Origin: Streptomyces sp. NBC_01431
Lineage (GTDB): Bacteria > Actinomycetota > Actinomycetes > Streptomycetales > Streptomycetaceae
Assembly (NCBI RefSeq): GCF_036231355.1
Contig: NZ_CP109496.1
Coordinates: 3,224,001 to 3,288,000 of the forward strand
Direction: 5' to 3'
DNA length: 64,000 nucleotides
Below, one piece after another: positions 7,720 through 16,897 of the stretch (position 1 is its first letter; each line of letters opens with the position of its first letter). Under the pieces are notes generated by a model that worked only from the letters and a program-made list of their open reading frames with translations, had not been told where the DNA came from and ran no database searches. The translations under genes were made by a program, and so were the position numbers.

Positions 7720-8487
7720 GTGCCAGCAGAGAACGCTCCCGACAAGACCGGCCCCGATGCGACCGGGCAGGCCGGAGCCGATGCGTCCGAGCCCCGCCCC
7801 GCCAAGGGCGAGCAGACCCGCACTCTGATCCTGGAGACCGCGATGCGGCTGTTCCAGGAGCGGGGCTACGACAAGACCACCATGCGGGCCATCGCCCAGG
7901 AGGCCGGGGTCTCGGTCGGCAACGCGTACTACTACTTCGCGGGCAAGGAACACCTCATCCAGGGGTTCTACGACCGGATCGCGGCCGAGCACCAGGCGGC
8001 CGTCCGCGAGGTCCTGGACACCGAGACCGAGCTGGAGGCCCGGCTCGCCGGGGTGCTGCGGGTGTGGCTGGACATCGCCTCGCCGTACCACGAGTTCGCT
8101 GCGCAGTTCTTCAAGAACGCGGCGGATCCGGACAGCCCGCTCAGCCCGTTCTCCACCGAGTCGGAGCACGCGCGCGAGGCCGCGATCTCGGTGCACCGGG
8201 AAGTGCTCGCGGGCACGAAGACCAAGGTTTCGGCCGAACTCGTCGACGTACTGCCCGAGTTGATGTGGCTGTCCCAGATGGGGCTCGTCCTGTACTGGGT
8301 GTTCGACCGGTCGCCGGGGCGGGAGCGGAGCTATCGGCTGGCGGCCCGGGGGGCGAAGCTGACCACGCGCGGCGTGGCACTGGCACGCTTCCGGGTGCTG
8401 CGGCCCCTCGTCCACGAGGTGCACGAACTCTTCACGGACTTCCTCCCGGGCATGTCCCAGGCGGCGGCCTCCCGCAAGAGGGGATAG
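7720..8487 (+). CDS. TetR-family transcriptional regulator
   Basis: A 255-residue protein. After a 30-residue charged N-terminal tail there is a TetR DNA-binding domain: TRTLILETAMRLFQERGYDK, then TTMRAIAQEAGVSVGNAYYY with the usual FAGKEHLIQGFYD extension. The C-terminal ligand domain is all-helical and contains WLDIASPYHEFAAQFFKNAA. The GTG start has TAGGCT (7708-7713) six bases upstream and no Shine-Dalgarno, compatible with a leaderless transcript. It stands alone between two terminators; its target may be itself or a distant gene. It was not possible to define a ligand. The reading frame and family call are firm. Confidence 0.9.
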   Translation: MPAENAPDKTGPDATGQAGADASEPRPAKGEQTRTLILETAMRLFQERGYDKTTMRAIAQEAGVSVGNAYYYFAGKEHLIQGFYDRIAAEHQAAVREVLDTETELEARLAGVLRVWLDIASPYHEFAAQFFKNAADPDSPLSPFSTESEHAREAAISVHREVLAGTKTKVSAELVDVLPELMWLSQMGLVLYWVFDRSPGRERSYRLAARGAKLTTRGVALARFRVLRPLVHEVHELFTDFLPGMSQAAASRKRG

Positions 8488-8528
8488 CCCCGGCCCAGGG
8501 CGGGGACTTGGCCCGCCCTGGGCCGGGG
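8488..8528. terminator. Bidirectional terminator between convergent genes
   Basis: Perfect 17-bp stem (8488-8504 with 8512-8528), loop GACTTGG, placed between the TetR stop (which it abuts) and the end of the GH89 gene on the other strand. Confidence 0.85.
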
Positions 8529-8539
8529 CCGGAAAACGG

Positions 8540-10738
8540 CTACAGGCCCAACGCCACCCGCACCTCCGACGCCACCCCCACGACGTCTCCCCGCGGCTCC
8601 ACCGCGTACGCCGGATGCGTCCGCACCCACGTGTCCTCCAGCGCGTACCAGTCGATCGGCGCGGGCGGTCGGCCCGTGGTCAGCGAGGCCGACAGGGCGT
8701 CGAAGTAGGTGCGCCACCGCAGTGTGTACAGGCCCCCCACCAGGCCGGACCACTCCCGGTTCGCATAGTCCCGCAGCCCCCCGCCGTCCGCCCCCGCCCG
8801 CGGCCCCCACACCGTGAGCAGCGACACCGCGTCGTAGGCGAGCCGGTCCTTCTCCTCGGCCGTCGCACCCCACGCGCGCGCGTCCGCGATCCAGCGGCCC
8901 AGCAGGTGTCCCCGGTCCGTGGCGACCGCCCGCTCCAGCAGGTCGAGGCAGCACAACCACTCGCCGGTCAGCTGCGAGAACGCGGCCTTGTCCTTGGCCT
9001 CGTACGCCGCCCGGATACGTGGGAGCAGCACCCGGGAGTGATTGGAGAGGGTCTGGCGGGTGACGTCCAGGAGGTCATAGCGGTACGCGGACGAGGTGCG
9101 CAGTGCCGGTGCCGCGGCCAGCAGGGCGGGCAGAGCCTTCGCGAACTCATCGCTGGGGTACCGGAGTTGGGGCGGCGACCACGACGCCGCCGAGGTCGCC
9201 TTCAGGTCGGGGCGGGCGCCGAACAGGCCGTCCGCGCCTTCGCTCCACGAGTCCGCCCGCGTCGTGCCGTACGCGGTGCGGCGCAGGGTGTCCCAGGCGT
9301 CGGCGGCGTGTTCGTCATCGGCGCCGTACCGGTAGCGGGGCCACTCCTTGAACCAGGTTTCCAGGTCGAGCGGGCCGTCCGTCCAGGGCAGGTCGGAGAA
9401 GAGGGCGAAGGCGGCGGGATTGTTGTCCGCGCCTTCCGGCATGAGCGCGATGCCGTCGAGCGCGCTGTTCGGCTTGGTACGCCAACTCTCGTACAGAGAG
9501 GCCCAGTCGGGGGTGTTCGCACCCATCGCCGTATGGCCGCCGAAGTTCCAGATGGAGCCGAAGGCGTACGGCGCGCCCTCCCATGATTCCTCGCGGTCGG
9601 TGACGGACGGGAAGCGGTCGGAGAGGCCGTCCACGATGAACAGCTTCGCCTTGTCGACCGCTTCGATGATTTCGCGGTGCGGGTTCGTCTGCCAGCCCAG
9701 GATGTTCCAGATCGCACCGGGGTGGGCCGTGCGCAGCGCCGCTTCGACGGCCTTCGCGGCCGCGCCGATCGGCACGTCACCGGGGTTTCCGCCCTCGTGC
9801 AGGAGGTCCATCTTGTACATGGAGGTCGCGCCGAACAGGTCTGCCTGTTCGCGGTAGAAAGTTTCCGCGATCCGCGTGAAGTGGTCCGAACGCGGGTCGA
9901 GCCAGTCGGGCCGGGTGAAGCCCACCCAGCCGCCCTGCGGTACGACATGGGCGCCCGGGTTGCGGGCGGCGAAGCCGGGCGGCACCGTACCGAAGTAGCC
10001 GGGCAGCACCGGCGTCATGCCCAGTTCGCGCAGCCGGTTGATGATGCGGGTCGCCAACTCGGCCCGGCTGTCCAGGAGTTGCCGGGAAACCGGGCCGCCG
10101 AAGCCCGACATGTTCTGTAGCAGCCACCACGGCTGGTGCGCGGGGCCGGGGATCCAGGCGCGCAACTCCTCGTCGGCGTAGCCGTGCTGGAGGAAGGTGC
10201 GGTGGTACACCGAGTCCGCGCCGAGGTAGACCAGCACCTCGTTGTAGCCGTGCAGCGCGAGGACGTCGAGCTCGCGCTCCCAGTACGGCCAGTCGTGGTA
10301 GGTACCGGTGTAGCCGTCGTTGGTGTCGTTGAAGACGAAGCGGTGGGTGACGTTGGCGGTCTTCTCGATGGGCTCCGGGGGCGCCGGGAGGCGGCTGGAC
10401 AGCCGGGTCTGCTCCCCCGCCCAGGAGATGTGGGCGTGTGCGACGTGCCTCAAGTACCAGTGGAATCCGGCGAGTTGGACTGCCGGGGTGCTGCCTTCGA
10501 CGAGGATCCGGCCGGCCCCGCCCGAGACGCGGAAGCGGTCGCGGGCGGCCGCGCGCGCCACCGTGCGGAAGGTGACCTGATCGCGCTGAGCGGGCAGCAG
10601 CCGGGCCAGCGCCCGCGCGGCGGGGCCCCGGGCGGCCGCGGCCCCGGCCTCGTTGGCGTACCCGGCCTCGGTGCCCACCCCGAGGGCGAGGGCCGATCCG
10701 GCGAGTGAGCTCAGGAGCGTACGACGGGAAAGGCGCAT
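8540..10738 (-). CDS. Alpha-N-acetylglucosaminidase (GH89), Tat-exported
   Basis: A 732-residue secreted glycosidase. The N-terminus MRLSRRTLLSSLAGSALALG is a textbook twin-arginine signal with an Ala-rich cleavage region. After an N-terminal alpha/beta domain come the family 89 landmarks: VFNDTNDGYTGTYHDWPYWE, the barrel segment WWLLQNMSGFGGP, VLPGYFGTVPPGF, SMYKMDLLHEGGNPGDV (catalytic-face region) and WEGAPYAFGSIWNFGG. The C-terminal helical domain is complete. Human NAGLU belongs to the same family and removes terminal alpha-GlcNAc from glycans. The start was placed at the Met of the Tat signal; the Shine-Dalgarno is weak (GAGGG directly before the ATG), so a slightly upstream start is possible. 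With the GH20 gene at the left edge it suggests amino-sugar scavenging. Confidence 0.92.
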   Translation of the reverse strand: MRLSRRTLLSSLAGSALALGVGTEAGYANEAGAAAARGPAARALARLLPAQRDQVTFRTVARAAARDRFRVSGGAGRILVEGSTPAVQLAGFHWYLRHVAHAHISWAGEQTRLSSRLPAPPEPIEKTANVTHRFVFNDTNDGYTGTYHDWPYWERELDVLALHGYNEVLVYLGADSVYHRTFLQHGYADEELRAWIPGPAHQPWWLLQNMSGFGGPVSRQLLDSRAELATRIINRLRELGMTPVLPGYFGTVPPGFAARNPGAHVVPQGGWVGFTRPDWLDPRSDHFTRIAETFYREQADLFGATSMYKMDLLHEGGNPGDVPIGAAAKAVEAALRTAHPGAIWNILGWQTNPHREIIEAVDKAKLFIVDGLSDRFPSVTDREESWEGAPYAFGSIWNFGGHTAMGANTPDWASLYESWRTKPNSALDGIALMPEGADNNPAAFALFSDLPWTDGPLDLETWFKEWPRYRYGADDEHAADAWDTLRRTAYGTTRADSWSEGADGLFGARPDLKATSAASWSPPQLRYPSDEFAKALPALLAAAPALRTSSAYRYDLLDVTRQTLSNHSRVLLPRIRAAYEAKDKAAFSQLTGEWLCCLDLLERAVATDRGHLLGRWIADARAWGATAEEKDRLAYDAVSLLTVWGPRAGADGGGLRDYANREWSGLVGGLYTLRWRTYFDALSASLTTGRPPAPIDWYALEDTWVRTHPAYAVEPRGDVVGVASEVRVALGL

Positions 10739-10910
10739 CCCTCGACGGAAGCAGTGCCTCTCGGCGCGGTCAATGGAGCAGAACCGGTGACTCCTTGGAC
10801 AAAAGCCCTTTGGACGAACACCGCCCGTGCAAACCAACTCGTCCGAACCCGGTGACCCCGGCCGCCCACCAAGGCCCGGCCGCTCGCATCCGCCCGTTCC
10901 GGTCCGCCGG

Positions 10911-12482
10911 TCAGATCCAGCCCAGTTCCCACAGGCGCCACACGCCCGTGCCGTCCGACAGGTACTGCGAGCCGCTGATGTCCTTGCTGCCCAGGACGTA
11001 GTTCTTGCCCTGCCACAGCGGGACCAGCGGGACGTCCTGGGCGACCTTCTCCTGGAGCGCCTTGAAGTCGTCGGCGGCGCGGCCCCGGTCGGTGTACCCC
11101 TGGGTCTGCTGGATGATCTGGTCGCTCGTCCTGTCGGAGTAGTTGTTGTGGAGGCTGTTGCCGGTGCCGACGAGCGGCTGGCCGAAGTTGTCCGGGTCGG
11201 GGAAGTCGGCGAGCCAGCCCGAGGTGTAGGCGTCGTACTTGCCCGCCGCGAAGTTCTCCTGCATCTTCGGCCAGTCCGCCTCGGCGATCAGGTCGACCTT
11301 GAAGATGCCGTCCCGCTCCAGCTGCCGCTTGATCTGCTCGGCCTCCGCGCCGTTCGCGCCGAGCTTGCGGTACGCCAGGTTGAAGCGGACCGGCAGCTGC
11401 TCGCCCGCCGACCGCAACAGGGCTTTCGCCCTGACCGGGTCGGGCTGCGGGTAGGCGTCGAAGAAGGCGGTGCTGTGGCCGGTGAAGCCCTGCGGGATCA
11501 GCGAGTAGAGGGGCTCGACGGTGCCGCTGTAGACGGTGTTGGCCAACGCCGCGCGGTCGATGAGGGCGGCGGCGGCCTCGCGGACCTTGGGCTTGGCGAC
11601 CGCGCCGGCCGACTTCACGTTGAAGTTGAGGTCGCGGATGTCGTAGCCGGGCGAGGTGGTGATGCGCAGGTTCGGGTCGCCGGGCGAGAGCTTGGAGAGT
11701 ACCGAGGGCGGCATCTCGCGGTGGGTGACGTCGACCTGCTTGGCCTGCCAGGCGTCGTTCAGCTGGTCGGACTCGGCGAAGTAGCGAATGGTTACGGGCA
11801 GCCCCTTCTTGGCCACCGCGCCCCGGTAGCCGGGGTTGGGCTCAAGGCGCGCGCTGACCGGGCGCCCGGTGGCGTCCTTCTCGTACTGCTTGAGCAGGTA
11901 CGGGCCCGAGCCCACCACCGAGTCACCCTTGCGCAGTCCGGTCGCCGGGTACTGGCTGCTGTCGACGATCGAGCCCGCGCCGGTGGCGAGCTTCGACGGG
12001 AAGGTGGCGTCCTTGCTCTTCAGGTTGAAGGTGATGGCGTTCCCCTCGACGCCCACCGAGCCGAGCATGGAGAACAGCGGTGCGGGACCCACCTCGGAGT
12101 TGATCTTCAGCATCCGGTCGAAGGAGAACTTCACGTCCTCGGCGGTCATCCGGCGCCCGCTGGAGAAGCTGATGTCGTCCCGTAGCACGCACCGGTACGT
12201 CTGGAGCTTCTGCCCGACGAACGCGCAGCTTCGCGCGGCGTCCGGGACCGGGGTCGAGCTGCCCTGCGGGAAGGTGAGCAGCGACTGGTAGACGTTGTTG
12301 TAGACCGCCCAGGATCCCGCGTCGTAGGCGCCCGCGGGGTCGAGCGAGGTGATCACGTCGGTGGTGCCCACGACGATCGGGGCCTTCTTCACCTCGCCGG
12401 AGGGCAGCAGCTGCCAGCCGCCGACACCAGCGACCACCACTGCCGCGCCAATAGCCAGAATCCGCATACGGATCGACCGCAT
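10911..12482 (-). CDS. ABC transporter substrate-binding protein, family 5 (peptide/nickel type)
   Basis: A 523-residue extracellular solute-binding protein. A hydrophobic N-terminal helix (RILAIGAAVVVAGVGGWQLL) has no lipobox cysteine, so the protein looks membrane-anchored or secreted rather than a lipoprotein. Family 5 signatures follow: PIVVGTTDVITSLDPAGAYD, VYNNVYQSLLTF, the LRDDISFSSGRRMTAEDVKF segment and YDAYTSGWLADFPDPDNF near the C-terminus. These proteins bind peptides, sugars or other small ligands for ABC import. No permease or ATPase gene is adjacent, so this is an orphan component that would have to use a transporter encoded elsewhere. The ATG at 12482 has GAGGAG about 9 nt upstream. 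Confidence 0.88.
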   Translation of the reverse strand: MRSIRMRILAIGAAVVVAGVGGWQLLPSGEVKKAPIVVGTTDVITSLDPAGAYDAGSWAVYNNVYQSLLTFPQGSSTPVPDAARSCAFVGQKLQTYRCVLRDDISFSSGRRMTAEDVKFSFDRMLKINSEVGPAPLFSMLGSVGVEGNAITFNLKSKDATFPSKLATGAGSIVDSSQYPATGLRKGDSVVGSGPYLLKQYEKDATGRPVSARLEPNPGYRGAVAKKGLPVTIRYFAESDQLNDAWQAKQVDVTHREMPPSVLSKLSPGDPNLRITTSPGYDIRDLNFNVKSAGAVAKPKVREAAAALIDRAALANTVYSGTVEPLYSLIPQGFTGHSTAFFDAYPQPDPVRAKALLRSAGEQLPVRFNLAYRKLGANGAEAEQIKRQLERDGIFKVDLIAEADWPKMQENFAAGKYDAYTSGWLADFPDPDNFGQPLVGTGNSLHNNYSDRTSDQIIQQTQGYTDRGRAADDFKALQEKVAQDVPLVPLWQGKNYVLGSKDISGSQYLSDGTGVWRLWELGWI

Positions 12483-12904
12483 CGCCGTGTTCTCCTCGGA
12501 ACGCCCCACTCTGGACCGGCGCGCGGAGACAGCACGCTGCGCCTGTGATGGCGCTCACCCAATCACACGTCCTTCACATAGTGGAAGGGTCAACCTTCTA
12601 CTCACAGGTACTCGTTAGCCGAGCGTGACGCGGCCCTCGATCGCCTGCCGCTCGCGCTTGAGCCGCCACAGGAAGCGGAACCCGGCTATCCGCGCGGCGC
12701 CCCGGGGGAAAGGCAGGTGGCGGCGGCCAGCGGAAGCAGTCGGCCGGGTCCCGGCCGCGCCACGGGCAAGCCCGCCCCACCCCTGCACAGGTTCTTCACA
12801 GAAGTGGTTCCTCGGCGGTTACCCGGCTCGCGGCCCCGCGGTCGAGCTGCTGAAGGCGGCCGACATACTGGGAGCGAACGCCCCTCTCCACCAGAAGGAA
12901 GCCC
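12483..12904. other. 422-bp gap with no convincing gene
   Basis: Divergent region between the binding-protein gene and the small membrane protein gene. A minus-strand reading frame with a GTG at 12788 and a stop at 12615 could encode 57 basic residues ending in RQAIEGRVTLG; it has no good Shine-Dalgarno and I do not recognise it. Promoters for both flanking genes must lie here, but no clear boxes were identified. Confidence 0.3.
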
Positions 12905-13135
12905 ATGAAGCTCAGCCGTCGCGTCTCGTGGTTCCTGCTCGCGTTCGGCGCGTGGTCCTGGGTGGTCTGGGTGACCTTCGCCAAGAACCTGTGGGCCGAC
13001 GCCAGCGGACTCGCCTTCGACCACGACCGGCCCACGGCGTACTTCTGGGTCCATCTGACGCTCGCCATCGTCTCGTTCGCGCTCGGGACGATCATCGGTG
13101 TCATCGGGCTCCGGGGCGTCCGGGCGAACAAGTAG
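12905..13135 (+). CDS. Small two-helix membrane protein, SCO4848 family
   Basis: A 76-residue protein with two transmembrane helices: VSWFLLAFGAWSWVVWVTFA and the helix around LTLAIVSFALGTIIGVIGLR. The intervening loop is KNLWADASGLAFDHDRPTAY and the tail is basic (RGVRANK). The sequence matches what I recall of the conserved SCO4848 family, which usually lies next to a D-alanyl-D-alanine carboxypeptidase gene, as here. AAGGAAG precedes the ATG. Function is unknown; a role near the cell envelope is only inferred from location and neighbour. Confidence 0.85.
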   Translation: MKLSRRVSWFLLAFGAWSWVVWVTFAKNLWADASGLAFDHDRPTAYFWVHLTLAIVSFALGTIIGVIGLRGVRANK

Positions 13136-13337
13136 GCGGCGAGCGGGCCGGACGGGGCGGCGGCGCCGGTGCGAGTGGCCGCTGCCGTTTTTGGGGCGCG
13201 GGCCGTCCTCGACGGCGCGGCGTGACGCGGAAGGTTGCGCGGCCGGCGCCGCCGCACACCCCCGGCCGGGTGGGAGCTTCCGGCGGGTCATCCGTCCGAT
13301 GATCGGATCGGCGCGCACAGCCTGTACGTTCTCGAAC

Positions 13338-14633
13338 GTGTCTGCCGTGAAGAAGAGCGCATCGCACCAGTACGCGCCGAAGAGGCCCGCCGGGCTCGCC
13401 CTGTCCGTCGCCGTGGCCGCCGCCGCCCTGCTGCCCGGCCTGTCCGCGCCCCCCGCCGCCGCGGTGCCCCGGGACGACAAGCCAACCGCGTCCAGCACGC
13501 CCGGCGCACCCGGCGCGCCCGCCAAGCCCCGCTACGATCCGCCCCCCGCGGACATGTCGAAGCTCGGCGGGGACCAGCTGGGTCAGCCCGGCACCCAGGT
13601 GCGCCTCGGCGCGGGCGCGCCCGTGCTGCCCAAGGACGTGACCGGCCGGTCGTGGATCGTCGCGGACGCCGAGAGCGGCCAGGTGCTCGCCGCGCACAAC
13701 GCGCACTGGCGGCTGCCGCCCGCCTCGACCCTGAAGATGCTCTTCGCGGACACCGTGCTGCCCAAGTTCCCCCGGGACCAGCAGCACGTGGTCACCCCGG
13801 CCGACCTCGCCGGGATGGGCCCCGGCAGCAGCCTGGTGGGGGTCAAGCCGAACCTGTCGTATTCGGTGCACGACCTGTGGCTCGGGGTGTTCCTGCGCTC
13901 CGGCAACGACGCCGTGCACGTGCTGTCCTCGATGAACGGCGGGGTGCCCCAGACCGTCAAGGACATGCAGGACCACGCGGACGACCTCCAGGCCCTGGAC
14001 ACCCACGTCGTCTCGCCGGACGGCTACGACGCGCCGGGCCAGGTGTCCAGCGCGTACGACCTGACGCTGTTCGCCCGCTCGGGGCTCCAGAAGAAGGACT
14101 TCCGCGAGTACTGCTCGACGGCGACCGCGAAGTTCCCCGGCCCCGAGGGCAAGGACAAGAAGCGCCAGAGCATCGACATCCAGAACACCAACCGGCTGCT
14201 CACCGGGGACTTCGGCCTCAGCCCCTACAAGGGCATCGCGGGCGTCAAGAACGGCAACACCACCAACGCGGGCTCGACCTTCACCGGTGTCGCCGAGCGG
14301 GACGGCCGGGTGCTGCTCGTCACCGTCATGAACCCGGAGTCCGCCGAGAGCCAGGCCGTCTACAAGGAGGCGGGCCGCCTGCTCGACTGGGGGTTCGCGG
14401 CCTCCGGCAAGGTGACCCCGGTCGGTGAACTCGTCCCGCCGAAGTCCGCGCAGACCGGGGCCGGGGACAGCTCGTCGCCGACCGCCCGGAGCCGCACGGA
14501 GCAGGCGTCCGCCGCCAACCGGGGCGAGAGCGGCGGCATGGGCATCGCACTCGCCGTGACCGGTGGCGTGCTGGTGCTCGTCGCGGGCGCGGTGTTCCTG
14601 ATCAATCGTCGCTGGCCGCTGCGGAAGCGGTGA
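13338..14633 (+). CDS. D-alanyl-D-alanine carboxypeptidase (PBP5/S11 family)
   Basis: A 431-residue penicillin-binding protein that trims the terminal D-Ala of peptidoglycan stem peptides. It has an N-terminal signal (GLALSVAVAAAALLPGLSAP), a Pro-rich linker, and the S11 motifs: SxxK in PPASTLKML, SxN in LRSGNDAVHV, and the third box as GVKNGNTT, where the usual KTG reads KNG. A C-terminal helix (MGIALAVTGGVLVLVAGAVF) followed by RRWPLRKR anchors it in the membrane. I placed the start at GTG 13338, which lies 7 nt after TACGTT (13325-13330) and may be leaderless; ATG 13299 is the alternative. Its 3' end overlaps the convergent BrkB-like gene by 32 bp. Confidence 0.9.
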   Translation: MSAVKKSASHQYAPKRPAGLALSVAVAAAALLPGLSAPPAAAVPRDDKPTASSTPGAPGAPAKPRYDPPPADMSKLGGDQLGQPGTQVRLGAGAPVLPKDVTGRSWIVADAESGQVLAAHNAHWRLPPASTLKMLFADTVLPKFPRDQQHVVTPADLAGMGPGSSLVGVKPNLSYSVHDLWLGVFLRSGNDAVHVLSSMNGGVPQTVKDMQDHADDLQALDTHVVSPDGYDAPGQVSSAYDLTLFARSGLQKKDFREYCSTATAKFPGPEGKDKKRQSIDIQNTNRLLTGDFGLSPYKGIAGVKNGNTTNAGSTFTGVAERDGRVLLVTVMNPESAESQAVYKEAGRLLDWGFAASGKVTPVGELVPPKSAQTGAGDSSSPTARSRTEQASAANRGESGGMGIALAVTGGVLVLVAGAVFLINRRWPLRKR

Positions 14634-15501
14634 GCTCGGGGGCGTCCTCCTTGGCCGGGGTGGCCGTCCACGCCGCGCAGAAAAGGAGCAGCTTCGCGGT
14701 GAAGTTGATCCAGAGCAGCAGCGCGATGGGCACCCCGAAGGCGCCGTACATGCTCTTGGCGGCCACGCCCTTGATGTAGCCGCCGAGCAGCATTTTGAGG
14801 AGTTCGAAGCCGACCGCGCCGATCAGCGCGGCCACCACCAGGCGGCGGCGCGGCGGACTCACCCCGGGCAGCAGCGTCAGCACGTACAACAGGAGCAGGA
14901 AGTCGGCGAGCACGGCGACCGCGACCGCCGCGACCCGCAGCAGCACCCCGCCCGCGCCGCCCTGGTCGATGCCGAGCCGGTCGGCGCTCCAGCCGACGGC
15001 CGTGGAGCCGAGGGAGGAGGCGCCCCACGAGGCGAGTCCCGCGGCGCCGAGGCCCATGAGGACTCCGGCGTCCTTGAGCTTGCGCAGGAACGGGTTCTCG
15101 CCCTCCTCGGTCTCCTCCATGTCCCACACCACGCGCAGACAGCCGCGCATCTGCCCGATCCAGCCGATGCCGGTGAGCAGCAGCAGCGCGCCCGCGACGC
15201 CTCCCACCGTCCCGGCGTTGTCGATCAGCCCCTGGAGGTCGAGCTGGTCGGAGATGCCGGGGACCTGTTCGGCGATGGTGTGCTGGAGCTGCTGCACCTG
15301 CGCGGTGGACAGCAGCGCAGCCGTGACGGCGGCGCTGACGGTGATCAGCGGAAAGATCGCCAGGAAGCTGATGAAGGTGATGGCCGCGGCCAGCCGGGAC
15401 CAGACGACGCGGTCGAGCCGCTCGTACGAACGCCAGAGGTGCGTCCGCATGAGCCGGATGATCCAGGGCCCGACGACGGGGAGTTTCTTCAGCCAGTCCA
15501 T
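14602..15501 (-). CDS. YihY/BrkB-family inner membrane protein
   Basis: A 299-residue polytopic membrane protein with about six helices. Family features include the amphipathic start (MDWLKKLPVVGPWIIRLMRT), AAAITFISFLAIFPLITVSA as the first helix, the segment LLTGIGWIGQMRGCLRVVWD after helix two, and the last helices around IALLLWINFTAKLLLFCAAW. YihY/BrkB proteins have no firmly established molecular role; some are proposed transporters. It is the last gene of a four-gene minus-strand string (PAP2, UbiA, GtrA, this gene) and its ATG lies 13 bp inside the 3' end of the GtrA gene, suggesting coupling. Whether it takes part in polyprenyl-sugar handling is inference from position only. Confidence 0.88.
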   Translation of the reverse strand: MDWLKKLPVVGPWIIRLMRTHLWRSYERLDRVVWSRLAAAITFISFLAIFPLITVSAAVTAALLSTAQVQQLQHTIAEQVPGISDQLDLQGLIDNAGTVGGVAGALLLLTGIGWIGQMRGCLRVVWDMEETEEGENPFLRKLKDAGVLMGLGAAGLASWGASSLGSTAVGWSADRLGIDQGGAGGVLLRVAAVAVAVLADFLLLLYVLTLLPGVSPPRRRLVVAALIGAVGFELLKMLLGGYIKGVAAKSMYGAFGVPIALLLWINFTAKLLLFCAAWTATPAKEDAPELTASAAASDD

Positions 15502-15956
15502 GACGTACGACTACCCTCTTCACCCGTGCTGTGTCCTTCCGGGGGCGGGACGTCGCCGCCACCCTGGCTGAAGACCAGCGTTCTCGTGCCCCAGAATCGC
15601 AGGCAGGTGGCGAGGGCCATGCCGAGGACCGCGCCGGAGAGGGTGTCGGCGCGCGGGGAGGTGAAGCCGAGGCCGTAGTGCGAGACGGCGATGCAGAGCA
15701 ACTGCACCAGTGCGCCCGCGATGTTCACGGCGAGGAACACCGCGTACCCGCGTCGCCCGGCCCGCCGCCCCCGATAGGTGCCGAACGCGTTGCCGAGGTA
15801 GGCGACCGTGCAACCGGCCACGAACGAGAGGCACTTGGCGCCGATCGGGTCCCAGCCGAGCCCGGACCGCAGCCACAGGAAGAGCCCGAGGTCGGCGGCG
15901 TACGCGCAGATCCCGGCCAGTGCGAAGCCGGTCACCTCGGACCTGGTGATGCTCAC
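15489..15956 (-). CDS. GtrA-family membrane protein (Rv3789-like)
   Basis: A 155-residue protein with four transmembrane helices, beginning VSITRSEVTGFALAGICAYA and containing the GtrA-type segments CLSFVAGCTVAYLGNAFGTY and YAVFLAVNIAGALVQLLCIA, with a closing helix ending in RFWGTRTLVF. GtrA proteins are linked to translocation or presentation of polyprenyl-phosphate sugars; the mycobacterial member Rv3789 sits beside dprE1/dprE2 and has been tied to decaprenyl-phosphoryl-arabinose use. The GTG start overlaps the UbiA stop by 4 bp (GTGA). The position between UbiA/PAP2 and the DprE-like genes makes the same role likely here. Confidence 0.85.
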   Translation of the reverse strand: MSITRSEVTGFALAGICAYAADLGLFLWLRSGLGWDPIGAKCLSFVAGCTVAYLGNAFGTYRGRRAGRRGYAVFLAVNIAGALVQLLCIAVSHYGLGFTSPRADTLSGAVLGMALATCLRFWGTRTLVFSQGGGDVPPPEGHSTGEEGSRTSWTG

Positions 15957-16897
15957 AGGTCGGCGACCGCGAGCGCGTACAGCGCGATCCACACCAGACC
16001 GATGACGGCGAGCGCGCGGTCGTGCAGGACGACGTGTTCGGGGGCGCCCGCGCTGCCCCGGTCGGCGAAGACGGCATACCGCAGGATCGCCCCGATGAAG
16101 GGGACCATCGACAACTGCCGCCAGGGCAGCAGCGAACCGCCCGACATTCCGCCGCTCTCCAGGGCCCACATGCAGTAGGCGAGCACCGCGACACCCGCGG
16201 CGAGCTGCCACACGAAGCGGAGGTAGCCGGTGGTGTACGCGTCCAGGAGCGAGCGGGTGGCGGCGCCGCGGCCCTCCATCTGGACGGCTTCGGAGTACCG
16301 CTTGGCGGAGACCATGAACAGCGCGCCGAACCCGGCGGTGATCAGGAACCAGCGGGACAGCGGGATGCCGAGCGCGACGCCGCCGGTCATGGCCCGCATC
16401 AGGAACCCGGCGGTGACGACGACCAGATCGACGACGAGGACGTGCTTCAGCTTGACGCAGTAGGCGAGTTGCATGACGACGTACCCGGTGAGGAGCGCGG
16501 CCGTCATGGCGTTGCAGGTCAGCGCGGCGCCGAGCGGGGCGAGCACGGCCAGTACCGCGCCGGCCGCGTAGGCGGCGGTCACCGGCACCCGCCCGGCGGC
16601 GACCGGGCGGTGGCACTTGTCGGGGTGGGCGCGGTCGGCCTCGGCGTCGCGGGCGTCGTTGATGAGGTAGACGGCGGACGCCGCTGCCGTGAACAGGGCG
16701 AATACCAGGGTGAGTTGGGTGAGGACGTGCTCACTGGTGAGCCGGCCCGCGGCGGCGGGGGCGGCCACCACGAGCACGTTCTTGATCCACTGGCGGGGCC
16801 GCGCGGTGCGCACCAGGCCACCGGGGAGTGCGAGCAGGCGCCGGATCGGTGAGGCCGGGCCGGGAGGGTCGAGGAGTACCGCACCGGGCTCGGTCAT
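15953..16897 (-). CDS. UbiA-family prenyltransferase, likely decaprenyl-phosphate phosphoribosyltransferase
   Basis: A 314-residue membrane protein of the UbiA superfamily with about eight to nine helices. The first Asp-rich catalytic motif is NDARDAEADRAHPDKCHRP (NDxxDxxxD) in the loop after helix two. The opening RTARPRQWIKNVLVVAAP and the segment YCVKLKHVLVVDLVVVTAGF match the subgroup represented by M. tuberculosis Rv3806c, which joins PRPP to decaprenyl phosphate as the first step toward decaprenyl-phosphoryl-arabinose. It overlaps the PAP2 gene upstream by 4 bp (ATGA) and GtrA downstream by 4 bp. PAP2 and two DprE-like genes next door support this specificity over menaquinone or heme-pathway UbiA enzymes. 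Confidence 0.87.
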   Translation of the reverse strand: MTEPGAVLLDPPGPASPIRRLLALPGGLVRTARPRQWIKNVLVVAAPAAAGRLTSEHVLTQLTLVFALFTAAASAVYLINDARDAEADRAHPDKCHRPVAAGRVPVTAAYAAGAVLAVLAPLGAALTCNAMTAALLTGYVVMQLAYCVKLKHVLVVDLVVVTAGFLMRAMTGGVALGIPLSRWFLITAGFGALFMVSAKRYSEAVQMEGRGAATRSLLDAYTTGYLRFVWQLAAGVAVLAYCMWALESGGMSGGSLLPWRQLSMVPFIGAILRYAVFADRGSAGAPEHVVLHDRALAVIGLVWIALYALAVADL